Assembly: GCA_016702745.1 (NCBI GenBank)
Contig: JADJDJ010000003.1
Location: 744,001 to 808,000 of the forward strand
Length of the DNA: 64,000 nt
From: Chitinophagaceae bacterium
Lineage (GTDB): Bacteria; Bacteroidota; Bacteroidia; Chitinophagales; Chitinophagaceae
Direction: 5' to 3'
In this document: positions 48,412 through 56,782 of the stretch, piece after piece
Layout: each line of letters starts with the position of its first letter
How positions within the stretch are numbered: position 1 is the stretch's first letter
Made by a program: the position numbers and the translations under genes
Notes under the pieces: model-generated
What the model saw: only the letters and a program-made list of their open reading frames with translations
Told to the model about the DNA's origin: nothing
Database searches by the model: none

Positions 48412-48954
48412 ATGCTTACCGTCCTACACCCCTGGCATGGCGCTCATTATGGCAGCAAGGCCCCCTCAACAGTCAATGCACTGATCGAAATTCCGCAGGG
48501 CTCCAGAGCCAAGTATGAAGTGGATAAGGACACGGGCCTGCTGAAACTGGACCGGGTGATCTATTCCTCCTTTCAATATCCTATCAACTATGGATTTATA
48601 CCTCAAACGCTGGGGGAAGATGGAGATCCGCTGGATATCCTGGTGCTTTGTTCGCAGTCCATCCATTCCCTCTGCCTCGTAGAAGCCAATGTGATTGGTA
48701 ATATGCAGATGATTGACCAGGGGCAGACCGACGATAAAATCATTGCCGTGGCCAGCAATGATCCTTCCGTGAATCATTTTTCCAGGATGGTAGACCTGCC
48801 CCAGCATTTTCTGCTGGAACTCAAAAACTTCTTTGAGCAATATAAAGTGCTGGAGAATAAAAAAGTGGAGATCGATAATTTCCAGGATCAGCTGATCGCC
48901 GGCCGGGTAATCACAGCCGCGATTGACCGCTACCGGGACGCATTCAGAAAATAA
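48412..48954 (+). CDS. ppa: Inorganic pyrophosphatase (family I)
   Basis: A soluble pyrophosphatase that hydrolyses PPi from biosynthetic reactions. The active-site signature reads GEDGDPLDILVL, with the metal-binding Asp-x-Asp-x-x-Asp pattern. Other expected parts are IEIPQGSRAKYEVD, YPINYGFIPQTL and DQGQTDDKIIAV. 180 residues, standard. Its stop codon overlaps the start of the next gene by one base. Confidence 0.95.
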   Translation: MLTVLHPWHGAHYGSKAPSTVNALIEIPQGSRAKYEVDKDTGLLKLDRVIYSSFQYPINYGFIPQTLGEDGDPLDILVLCSQSIHSLCLVEANVIGNMQMIDQGQTDDKIIAVASNDPSVNHFSRMVDLPQHFLLELKNFFEQYKVLENKKVEIDNFQDQLIAGRVITAAIDRYRDAFRK

Positions 48955-49394
48955 TGGCAACCCTTCAAAAAAATAATATGGCTACACAACTGATCATCAC
49001 TACCCTGCTGATTGGGCTGGGAGCGGGTGTATTAAGCGGACTCGTGGGTGTTGGCGGAGGGATCGTGATGGTACCGGCACTTGTTTTTTTCCTGCAATAT
49101 ACCCAGCACCAGGCGCAGGGAACTTCACTGGCCGTTCTCACTTTACCGGTGGTGATTTTTGCCTCTGTTTATTATTATCAACAAGGACTGAAAACCGGCG
49201 CCCCGATTGACCTGAAAATAGTTGGATTACTGGCTATTGGTTTTGTAGTCGGTGCCTATTTTGGAAGTAAGCTCGCCCTGACACTGGACCAACAGGCCCT
49301 CAAAAAAATATTTGCCATCATCCTTTTTTATACGGCATTCAAAATGCTGAATTGGGATACGCTATTTATCAAATGGGTCCGGAGTTTTTTTTAA
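48954..49394 (+). CDS. TauE/SafE-family permease (half-length)
   Basis: 146 residues with about four helices; GLGAGVLSGLVGVGGGIVMVPALVFFLQYTQHQAQGTSLAV is the hallmark N-terminal half of TauE/SafE anion exporters, here present once instead of in two halves. Such single-repeat members are common and probably dimerise. The start overlaps the ppa stop by one base (TAATG); a second ATG at 48978 is a possible start. Co-transcribed with ppa; transported anion unknown. Confidence 0.85.
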   Translation: MATLQKNNMATQLIITTLLIGLGAGVLSGLVGVGGGIVMVPALVFFLQYTQHQAQGTSLAVLTLPVVIFASVYYYQQGLKTGAPIDLKIVGLLAIGFVVGAYFGSKLALTLDQQALKKIFAIILFYTAFKMLNWDTLFIKWVRSFF

Positions 49395-50162
49395 TCAGCA
49401 TACCCGCCTGATCGCCCTTAATCTGGCCGTTCTCTTTCCCGTTTCTCTGTTGATAATGCCTTTGGATGTGATATCATCAATCCTGACTCTTCCGGAAGCA
49501 TGAATGATTTCCCTATTGCCCAGCAGGATACCTGTATGCACAATATCTTCCTGGTTATCAAAAAAAGCAAGGTCACCAGGCAGGGCATCTTCCAGTTTCT
49601 TTACAGGATTACCCATCTGAGCCTGTTGCCAGGCATCTCTTGGCAGATCAATACCTGCCTGCTTATAAATCACCTGTACAAATCCGCTGCAATCCACTCC
49701 CAGGATGGTTCTTCCACCCCATAGATAGGGGGCATGCAGCCAGGTTCCAGCCATTTGAATGATCCAGGCGGCTGCCGGTTCCTGGGCATAACGATCCCTG
49801 GAGAATCCATTGAATACAAATTCCAGTTCACCTAATTTTCCTTTTCCTCCTTCAAAAAAGGGAAGGGTTGATCCGGCAGGGATCATCATTTTTTCATCCC
49901 CCATCATCAAACTCTCGAGCAAACCCGTTGTCACCACGGGATGTTTCGCTTTCACTGCTTCCTTATCTGCCGCTATGAGCATGGAACTGGTCAGCCAGCC
50001 TTCATACTCATCATGCAGGCTACGAACCTTTACCCATTGGTCGTATTTGGTACGCAGAATTTTAACCGCTTCCCCAAAAAGCAACTGATTGACCATTTCC
50101 CTCGGATGACCGGGTTTGCGCCGGAGGGCGGCGGCAGGTACCCGGATGAATGCATATTCCAT
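49395..50162 (-). CDS. C40 peptidase (NlpC/P60) with N-terminal SH3-like domains
   Basis: Predicted murein endopeptidase. An SH3-like region at about 5-110 (GEAVKILRTKYDQWVKVRS) is followed by an NlpC/P60 domain: YLWGGRTILGVDCSGFVQ with the catalytic cysteine, the histidine of VHTGILL, and IIHASGRVR as the third polar residue region. No signal peptide is obvious, as in several Bacteroidota homologues (YkfC-like gamma-D-glutamyl-diamino-acid endopeptidases). It starts at the first base after the TauE stop, convergent. Confidence 0.88.
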   Translation of the reverse strand: MEYAFIRVPAAALRRKPGHPREMVNQLLFGEAVKILRTKYDQWVKVRSLHDEYEGWLTSSMLIAADKEAVKAKHPVVTTGLLESLMMGDEKMMIPAGSTLPFFEGGKGKLGELEFVFNGFSRDRYAQEPAAAWIIQMAGTWLHAPYLWGGRTILGVDCSGFVQVIYKQAGIDLPRDAWQQAQMGNPVKKLEDALPGDLAFFDNQEDIVHTGILLGNREIIHASGRVRIDDITSKGIINRETGKRTARLRAIRRVC

Positions 50163-50286
50163 TTCTGAACTTTTACCGAAAATAAATCAGGGAATTGGTT
50201 TGTAAAATTTTGTTCAATCCGCAGGTTCCTGCATCTTAGTGGTAACAAACCCGAACTGCCCATTGTCAGCCAGCCCTTACCAGCAT

Positions 50287-50847
50287 ATGACCGATCAGGA
50301 ACTGCTTGAAAAGTTCCATGATGACCATAATAATGAGTGGCTGGGGATCCTCCTGCAACGATATACCCTGCTGCTCTTAGGGGTATGTATGAAGTACCTG
50401 AAAGATGAAGAAGATGCCAAAGACAGTGTACAACAGGTTTTTCTGAAAGTGATCCAGGAACTGCATAAGTACAAAGTGGAATATTTCAAATCCTGGTTAT
50501 ACATGGTTGCCAAGAACCATTGCCTGATGAAGCTCCGCGAAAAACAAGGCAAACTAACCGTGGAAATCACCGACCGGTTCAATGGACCGGAAGAATCGGC
50601 CCCGGATCAACGCGCTCTTCAGCAGGACGACCTCACTTATGACCTGATGACCGATGCCCTGAAAGAACTCAATCCGGAGCAGCAGCAATGTGTAACTTTG
50701 TTTTACCTGCAGAAAAAAAGCTACCAGGAAGTGAGTGAAATCACCGGATTCAGTATGTTACAGGTAAAAAGTTATATCCAGAATGGAAAACTCAACCTCA
50801 AAATACTCATTGAAAAAAAACTGGAAGCCCAGCAAAAAAAGCAATAA
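50287..50847 (+). CDS. ECF-type RNA polymerase sigma factor
   Basis: About 186 residues. Region 2 reads LGVCMKYLKDEEDAKDSVQQVFLKVIQEL and FKSWLYMVAKNHCLMKLRE; region 4 reads ELNPEQQQCVTLFYLQKKSYQEVSEITGFSMLQVKSYIQNGKLNLK. The ATG at 50287 (MTDQELLEKFH) is the usual start; the upstream frame to 50239 adds an atypical segment. The stop is immediately followed by the GTG of a likely anti-sigma gene, so the pair is translated together. Confidence 0.92.
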   Translation: MTDQELLEKFHDDHNNEWLGILLQRYTLLLLGVCMKYLKDEEDAKDSVQQVFLKVIQELHKYKVEYFKSWLYMVAKNHCLMKLREKQGKLTVEITDRFNGPEESAPDQRALQQDDLTYDLMTDALKELNPEQQQCVTLFYLQKKSYQEVSEITGFSMLQVKSYIQNGKLNLKILIEKKLEAQQKKQ

Positions 50848-51210
50848 GTGTCAGACAACCTGAAAGACATATTATCAAATTTATCTTCGGATGTGGACTC
50901 CGAAAAATTACTGGAATACCTGAAGGGCAAACTTCCGGAGGAGCAGCATCATGAACTGGAAAAGCAATTGCTTGACGACGAATTCAATGCGGAAGCGATG
51001 GAAGGATTGCAGGAGTTCCGTGACAAAGAGCAGTTACAGTATATGGTGGAGATGCTGAACCGTGACCTGAAAAAGAAAACAGAAAAGAAGAAAAAACGCC
51101 GGGAGAAAATGAAGATCAAGGACCAGCCCTGGCTCTATATGTCGATCCTCATCCTGATCCTGTTGCTGGTGATGAGCTATATCGTAATCAAAAGATTGCT
51201 GGGAGAATAA
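50848..51210 (+). CDS. Putative anti-sigma factor, single C-terminal membrane helix
   Basis: 120 residues: a soluble N-terminal region (LEYLKGKLPEEQHHELEKQLLDDEFNAEAMEGLQ, the zinc-less ZAS-like pattern frequent before Bacteroidota membrane anchors), a lysine-rich stretch, and a membrane helix at about 95-114 (YMSILILILLLVMSYIVI). GTG start directly after the sigma stop. Role as anti-sigma inferred from position and topology, not from a defined domain. Confidence 0.7.
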   Translation: MSDNLKDILSNLSSDVDSEKLLEYLKGKLPEEQHHELEKQLLDDEFNAEAMEGLQEFRDKEQLQYMVEMLNRDLKKKTEKKKKRREKMKIKDQPWLYMSILILILLLVMSYIVIKRLLGE

Positions 51211-51702
51211 TCAGTACCTGATCTTCCCTTCCCATTGGTCCCATTCCTTAAACAAATCCCTGGCCATCGGATGCGTACTATGTACAAATGGAATCTTTCT
51301 GTCCTCCATCTCTGCACCGATCTCCCGGTAAATAAAATCATCATCAAATTCAATGGCAGCCGCTTCTTCGCGGGTATTGGCATACACCACTCTTAAGGGG
51401 CGGGCCCAGTAAATAGCACCGAGGCACATGGGACAGGGTTCACAACTGGTATATATCACACAGTCTGTCAACTGATAAGTCCCTAGTTTATTACAAGCCT
51501 GGCGGATGGCCACCACTTCTGCATGGGCCGTGGGATCATTGGTGGAAGTAACCTGGTTGAAGCCCTCTCCCACTATTTCCTCTCCCTTGGTAATCACACA
51601 ACCAAAGGGTCCACCGCTTCCCGAGAACATCCCTTCCCGGGCCAATTTAATTGCCCTTTCCAGAAATTCCTGCTCTTTTCCCGTTAATGTTGTCATTTTC
51701 AA
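51211..51702 (-). CDS. guaD: Guanine deaminase (CDA-fold nucleoside deaminase)
   Basis: The zinc site is complete: HAEV with catalytic glutamate and SCEPCPMC with the cysteine pair. The adjacent block TSCEPCPMCLGAIYWARP and FDDDFIYREI match the B. subtilis-type GuaD guanine deaminase more closely than tRNA adenosine deaminase. 163 residues. It converts guanine to xanthine and ammonia. It ends at the base after the anti-sigma stop, convergent. Confidence 0.88.
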   Translation of the reverse strand: MKMTTLTGKEQEFLERAIKLAREGMFSGSGGPFGCVITKGEEIVGEGFNQVTSTNDPTAHAEVVAIRQACNKLGTYQLTDCVIYTSCEPCPMCLGAIYWARPLRVVYANTREEAAAIEFDDDFIYREIGAEMEDRKIPFVHSTHPMARDLFKEWDQWEGKIRY

Positions 51703-51864
51703 GAATTAATTAACTGCAAAGTTCCCCATTTTCCGCTGAAATCATCACTTTATCGCCGTATTCGGGGCGCAATATGAAGTTACTATTAAATTTATGTTAC
51801 CGGCTTGTATCCCAGCAAAAGCTCACTACCTTTTGTATCGATAACAGATTAAAAACCTACAATC

Positions 51865-52356
51865 ATGAGATGGGAAACAGTCAAATCAACAGCAGAACAG
51901 GAAATTTATGAGCTGTACAAGGACGATCAAAAAAGGCTGACACTGATTTATAATCCATTCTCGAACTCTGCCCGGGTGGAATGCAATAAAGAAAAAAGAG
52001 TATTCCTGGTCAGAAAGGAAGGATTTCGTCGAAACAAAACAGTGATCCGGAGTGAGTATGGCATCAAGATCGGTGAATTAGGACAGGAGAATAAACAGCA
52101 TTTCATTGACGTGAATGATGAACGCTTTTTTTACAGCACCCGCAATAATCCCCTGGCTGAACTGATCCTATTTAAAGAAGATCAGGAACATCCGGTGGTA
52201 GCATGCGGATTAACGGCCCGTTCCGGAATGGCTGATGTATACTTTAAAAAAGACAAGACCCTGGGAGATATGCCACACCCTGGTTTACTGATGGCACTCT
52301 GCTGGTATATGTTCCTGCCGGTTGCTAAAGAAAATGCAGCAGCGCTGGCTTTATAA
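51865..52356 (+). CDS. Uncharacterised conserved protein
   Basis: 163 soluble residues without signal peptide: VECNKEKRVFLVRKEGFRRNKTVIRSEYGIKIGEL and VYFKKDKTLGDMPHPGLLMALCWYMFLPVA. A beta-rich fold resembling LURP-like domains is possible but not established. The 3' end overlaps the corrected 3' end of the Mur ligase gene by about six bases, convergent. Function unknown. Confidence 0.6.
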   Translation: MRWETVKSTAEQEIYELYKDDQKRLTLIYNPFSNSARVECNKEKRVFLVRKEGFRRNKTVIRSEYGIKIGELGQENKQHFIDVNDERFFYSTRNNPLAELILFKEDQEHPVVACGLTARSGMADVYFKKDKTLGDMPHPGLLMALCWYMFLPVAKENAAALAL

Positions 52357-53729
52357 TTCTTTCCAGACCGCTTTGGCAAAATTTTCTAAGGAAGGATCCT
52401 GGCCCCCATTAATAATAATGGCAGCCCTGACTGAGATGTGCCGGACTGTTCCAGGAACTCTTCCCTGTTTTCACAGTAATATGCTTTTTACCCAATGCTT
52501 TCAGGTCATTGATCAGGTCATTGGCAGAAATATCTTTAACGGCGGTGCCACCTGCATAAAAAAATTTCACTCATCCAGATTTCATCATCAGGTCTTAATA
52601 CTGCTGCAATTTCTTTTACAAAATCATCACGCAGAAATTTAGTCGGCTTATAGCCATGTGGCTGAAACCAGGCGATGATTTTGGGTGCAACGGGCTGACA
52701 GGCCTGGATGGCAGCAGCACATTTCACCGGATTATGGGCATAGTCGTCAATAAACCAGATGCCATTCTTCTGTCCATATACCTGGTGCCGGCGATAGATA
52801 CCTTCGTATTTAGAAAGCGCATCCGCACAATCTTTCATCGACACCCCGACCGCCCCTGCCACTGCTGTAGCGGCCAAGGCATTTTCCATATTATGTTTGC
52901 CCAACACCTGCAGGCGAAAATCCTGTTCATTAACCCTGAACTGAATACTGAATCCCTCCTGTTTGAAATCACGGGCCTGGTAACCGGCTGTAATATTTTC
53001 ATCGGAAGAAAAATCCCTTGCTATATCAGCAGAAAATCCGGCCGTCAATGGATGTGAGCGGTTAACTGAAAAATAGCGGCTGTTATTTTTGAAAACGCCG
53101 ACAATCCGCAACAGCTCATCCACTTCCTGGTGATCCTTATCAATATTGAGTAATAAACCAATTTCAGGTTTGTATTGAACAAGGGAACCGTCGCTTTCAT
53201 CTGCTTCAATCACCAACCATTCCCCTTCGCCCACTTTGGCATTACCGATTTTTCCTTCTTTCATGATACTGATCAGTCCGGCCCCGCTGATAATACTTGG
53301 CGACATGCCCGCTCCTTCCAGTATATCAAAGAGCATGGCACTGGTAGTACTCTTGCCACTGGTGCCTCCAACAGCGATCGTCTTTTTACTGGCTGCAATC
53401 AGGGCCAGCAGTTCAGAGCGCCGCATAACAGGAATACCCAGAGCTTTTGCCTTTTGAATTTCCTCCACAGTATCTTCAATGGCAGTGGACGCAACCACCA
53501 GGTCCGTCTCCGCACTGATCCCGCTTCCATCCTGTACAAAACAACGGATGCCCGCTGCTTCCAGTTTTTCCTGGATTTCGTTGTACTGACCAGGGACAAA
53601 GAAGCGATCACTGCCTGACACATTTTTCCCGGTGCCCTGCAGGTACTGTGCGAGGGCACTCATGCCGCTTCCGGCTACACCAATAAAAAAAGGCTGTTGA
53701 AAATCGGCTAAGAAGGATATGGAACTCAT
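52351..53729 (-). CDS. MurC-like Mur ligase with atypical P-loop, three indels at the 3' end
   Basis: Mur-ligase architecture: N-terminal domain (GVAGSGMSALAQYLQGTGKNVSGSDRF), ATP-binding domain with GGTSGKSTT (canonical GTHGKTTT; His and one Thr are Ser here), EADESDGSLVQYKP and NIDKDHQE, then the C-terminal domain (IDDYAHNPVKC, WFQPHGYKPTKFL). The written frame ends after EIFLCRWHRR. Three one-base changes (a T run one base too long at 52558-52564, one missing base near 52475 and one near 52398) restore EIFYAGGTAV..., a late GARDPSLENFAKAVWKEL and a stop at 52351. Likely a UDP-MurNAc:L-alanine ligase paralogue; an Mpl-type recycling ligase is the alternative. The start at 53729 is chosen because upstream residues are not family-like. 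Confidence 0.78.
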
Positions 53730-53872
53730 ACTGCAAATAAAAGACAAAAAAAGGTTAAGGGTCCTGCAAGGAAAGGCCAAATTTCCTTTCCTGCTACACA
53801 ATTAGCCTAAAATGCATTTACTTTAAACCTTTTAGCTGAACCATAGTCGAAGCCATTTCAAACCACCCATCG

Positions 53873-55063
53873 ATGTTAGCCAATCGCCACAAACTGTTTT
53901 TTGCCGCCGGCATTGCCGGTATTGCTTTGCTTGTAGCCTGCAATAAAGAGAATAGTACCGTTACCCCCACTCCTGCACCCACGCCAACGCCTATTGATGC
54001 TGTTTCTGCAGTATTAAACCTTCCGGCTACGCCTTTCAATTATGCCAATGTAGTGTTGCCAGGCTATCTGGCCGGACCGAATATCATCGGACAAATCAAT
54101 ACGCCGGGGACCAACCAGGTTACGGATAATGGAGCCACACTTGGAAGGGTGCTCTTTTACGACAAAAATCTTTCCCTGAACAACACGATTTCCTGTGCCT
54201 CCTGTCATAAACAGGCCAGTGGATTTTCTGACCCGGTTGTAAAAAGTACCGGTTTTAACGGCGGATTGACCGGGAGAAATTCAATGACCATCATTGATGC
54301 CGCCTATTATCCCAATGGCCGGTTTTTCTGGGATCAGCGTGCATCCACCCTGGAAGAACAAACCCTGATGCCCATCCAGGATCTGGTGGAAATGGGTATG
54401 ACCCTACCCGCCCTCGAAACAAAACTGAAGGCGTTGGCCTATTATCCGATTTTGTTTCAAAGAGCTTTTGGCGATAGTACTATTACGAGTAACCGCATTT
54501 CGCTGGCGCTTTCTCAATTTGTACGTTCCGTCATTTCTTATCGTTCCAAATATGATAGCGGCAGAGCGGCCCTTCCTAATGCCCCTGCCCCGCCACCCAA
54601 TGCTCCTTATCCGAATTTCACAGCGCAGGAAAACAGAGGTAAAGAGGTATTCCTGACTCCCAACCTGGGTGGATGTGCTGCCTGTCATGGATCAGAAACA
54701 TTCACCGCTCCGCAGGAAAAAAACAATGGACTGGATGCAGTAACTACTGATCGCGGTTTTGGTGCTGTCACCAATAATGTGAACATGGATGGCGAATTTA
54801 AAGTAACCACACTCCGCAATGTGGAACTGACCGCCCCTTATATGCATGATGGCCGTTTTGCCACCCTGGAACAGGTTGTAGAACATTATAGCAGCGGCGT
54901 CAGAAATCATCCCAATCTTTCACCCCAATTGAGATTACCTAACGGCTTACCCCGCCAGGCCAATTTGTCTGCAGCAGATAAAGCAGCACTGGTGGCCTTT
55001 TTGAAAACATTGACGGATCGGACGATTGCGACAGATGTGAGGTATAGTAATCCGTTTAAATAG
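53873..55063 (+). CDS. Di-heme cytochrome c peroxidase/MauG-type lipoprotein
   Basis: Lipobox LVAC (C23), then a Thr/Pro-rich linker and the di-heme peroxidase fold. First heme CASCH at 108-112 (distal region LGRVLFYDKNLSLNNTISCASCH), second CAACH at 268-272. FFWDQRASTLEEQ and the C-terminal MHDGRFATLEQVVEHY are characteristic of CcpA/MauG-like proteins. It reduces H2O2 or modifies proteins in the periplasm; the donor is unknown. 396 residues. Confidence 0.92.
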   Translation: MLANRHKLFFAAGIAGIALLVACNKENSTVTPTPAPTPTPIDAVSAVLNLPATPFNYANVVLPGYLAGPNIIGQINTPGTNQVTDNGATLGRVLFYDKNLSLNNTISCASCHKQASGFSDPVVKSTGFNGGLTGRNSMTIIDAAYYPNGRFFWDQRASTLEEQTLMPIQDLVEMGMTLPALETKLKALAYYPILFQRAFGDSTITSNRISLALSQFVRSVISYRSKYDSGRAALPNAPAPPPNAPYPNFTAQENRGKEVFLTPNLGGCAACHGSETFTAPQEKNNGLDAVTTDRGFGAVTNNVNMDGEFKVTTLRNVELTAPYMHDGRFATLEQVVEHYSSGVRNHPNLSPQLRLPNGLPRQANLSAADKAALVAFLKTLTDRTIATDVRYSNPFK

Positions 55064-55690
55064 TAGAGAAGTCAGAAAGACCGAAAGTCGGTAAGTCCGG
55101 AAGAAAGTAGTTGGTAAGTTCAGAGGCATTGAATTGATGTAGCGCTGTCTTTTATTGCAGCTATGTTTCTTTTCAATTATATTCCATCAATTCCTCAAGG
55201 CAAACGCTGATACTGCCTATTATCCTACTAGCTACTCGCCACTTGTCTCTTACCAAATAAGAACTGACGAACAAATGATATCAGAATGATGAAATAACAG
55301 GCGCTCTTCTTCCCTACTTCCAGACTTTCTCTCCCACTCGCTACTTGCCACTAGTCACTCGCCACTCATATCATTGCAAAAAAATGTTCAATGTTCAACG
55401 ATCAATGTTCAATTTTCAAGTTATCAGCGTAAGTTAAAATAAGTGGCAAGACGCAAATCCGGACTCAAATCCCTTTCAATTTGAAAAAAATTCTTCTGAG
55501 GCATTGACTAACGACTTCAGGATTGGAAATAAGAACAAATGAACAAATGATATCAATAATGACATTGAGCATTTCTTTACTTAATGGCGAAATAAGAACA
55601 GACGATCAAATGATATCAGAATGATCAATAACAAGCGACCTTCTTGACTTACGACTACCCCGGGCTTAGCCCCACTCGCTACTCCCCACT
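55064..55690. repeat. Low-complexity intergenic region with degenerate repeats, no gene
   Basis: AATAAGAACNGACNANCAAATGATATCAGAATGAT recurs at about 55256 and 55586 (partly at 55526). CTCGCTACTTGCCACTAGTCACTCGCCACTC-type runs occur near 55325-55370 and 55670-55700, and ATGTTCAATGTTCAACGATCAATGTTCAA lies at 55382-55412. The right end also supplies the 3' end of the next gene. No reading frame is supported. Confidence 0.6.
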
Positions 55691-56192
55691 AGCCACTCCC
55701 CCCTCTAATCATCTCCCCATACCCCCATTTCTTCGCCAGTGCATCCACGGCCATGGCAATTCTTTTAACCTTTGTTGGTTCTGTTTTAGCACTGTCGATC
55801 CATTTGCTGAAATAACGCTGGTGTGATCCGGTAAGCGATTCAAAAAAAGATTTGGCGACAGGATCATCTGCAAGACATTCCATGAAATCAGGATTGAAAA
55901 CAAAATCGCTTTTGTCCTCCTGTAAACTGACCTGCAGCATGGCCCCTTTTTTTTTAGCGATGGCCTTGCGCAGATTTGCATTCAGGGGCAGGATAAAAAT
56001 GCCACCCCCCATGGGTAAGACAGAAAGACGGTTGATCGTATGCTTGTCCAGCTTACCCTTTACCTTGAATTCCTTTTTATTACCCGGTTTGAGTTGCTGA
56101 GCCAGGTCGGCCGGAATTTCGATATAGGTCCAGCCCGTCTTTTCCCCTTTGGTACCGAATTGCAGAATGGTTGTGGTAAATTGTATCCTCAT
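55689..56192 (-). CDS. YdeI-type DUF1905/OmdA protein
   Basis: 167 residues: an N-terminal DUF1905 barrel (about 1-90: GWTYIEIPADLAQQL, GGGIFILPLNANLRKAI) and a C-terminal helical OmdA/YdeI region (ALADDPVAKSFFESLTGSHQRYFSKWIDSAKTEPTKVKRI). The family has been linked to resistance to cationic peptides and bacteriocins; no substrate is defined. The last residues after EMIR are encoded by the flanking repeat-like sequence. Confidence 0.85.
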   Translation of the reverse strand: MRIQFTTTILQFGTKGEKTGWTYIEIPADLAQQLKPGNKKEFKVKGKLDKHTINRLSVLPMGGGIFILPLNANLRKAIAKKKGAMLQVSLQEDKSDFVFNPDFMECLADDPVAKSFFESLTGSHQRYFSKWIDSAKTEPTKVKRIAMAVDALAKKWGYGEMIRGGSG

Positions 56193-56242
56193 CTTGTAAA
56201 TCAGTAGCGGTTATAAACAATCATGACCCAAAATTATTTTTT

Positions 56243-56695
56243 ATGAAGAAGAAAATCAACCTGCTGTTTGAAAGGTTTTCTGCCCGGATCACCCGGGCGG
56301 CCGGAAAACCCTTTGCCTTTATACTGGCTGTGTTCGTCATTCTGGCCTGGATCATCACCGGCCCTCTGTTTCATTATTCAGATACCTGGCAACTGGTGAT
56401 CAATACCGGCACCACGGTCATCACCTTCCTGATGGTTTTCTTAATCCAGCAATCACAAAACAAAGATTCCGTTGCCCTGCAGCTGAAACTGAATGAGCTG
56501 ATTGCGGCCAGTTCAACAGCGAGTAACCGGCTGGTGAATATAGAAGATATTTCTGCAGAGGAACTGGAGACCATTAAAAAATTTTATATCAGTCTCGCTG
56601 CATTGGCCAAAAAGGAATCGGATATACACAGCACCCATTCTATTGATGAAGCCAGCGTTTCTCACAGCAAAAAGCAACGGCACCGGAAAGGTTAA
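56243..56695 (+). CDS. Low-affinity iron permease-type membrane protein
   Basis: 150 residues resembling the bacterial iron-permease family (PF04120): ERFSARITRAAGKPFAFILAVFVILAWIITGPLF, DTWQLVINTGTTVITFLMVFLIQQSQNKDSVALQLKLNELI, then helical polar C-terminus. Two membrane helices. Transport of iron is a family label; these short proteins lack direct proof. It may be co-transcribed with the next gene (88-base gap). Confidence 0.85.
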   Translation: MKKKINLLFERFSARITRAAGKPFAFILAVFVILAWIITGPLFHYSDTWQLVINTGTTVITFLMVFLIQQSQNKDSVALQLKLNELIAASSTASNRLVNIEDISAEELETIKKFYISLAALAKKESDIHSTHSIDEASVSHSKKQRHRKG

Positions 56696-56782
56696 AAAAA
56701 ACAGAAATCAGTATTCTTCTTCAACATAATGGCCCCCAAAAGACCGGGATGGTTATTTTTGCCCATCGCTAACTGTACAGCC

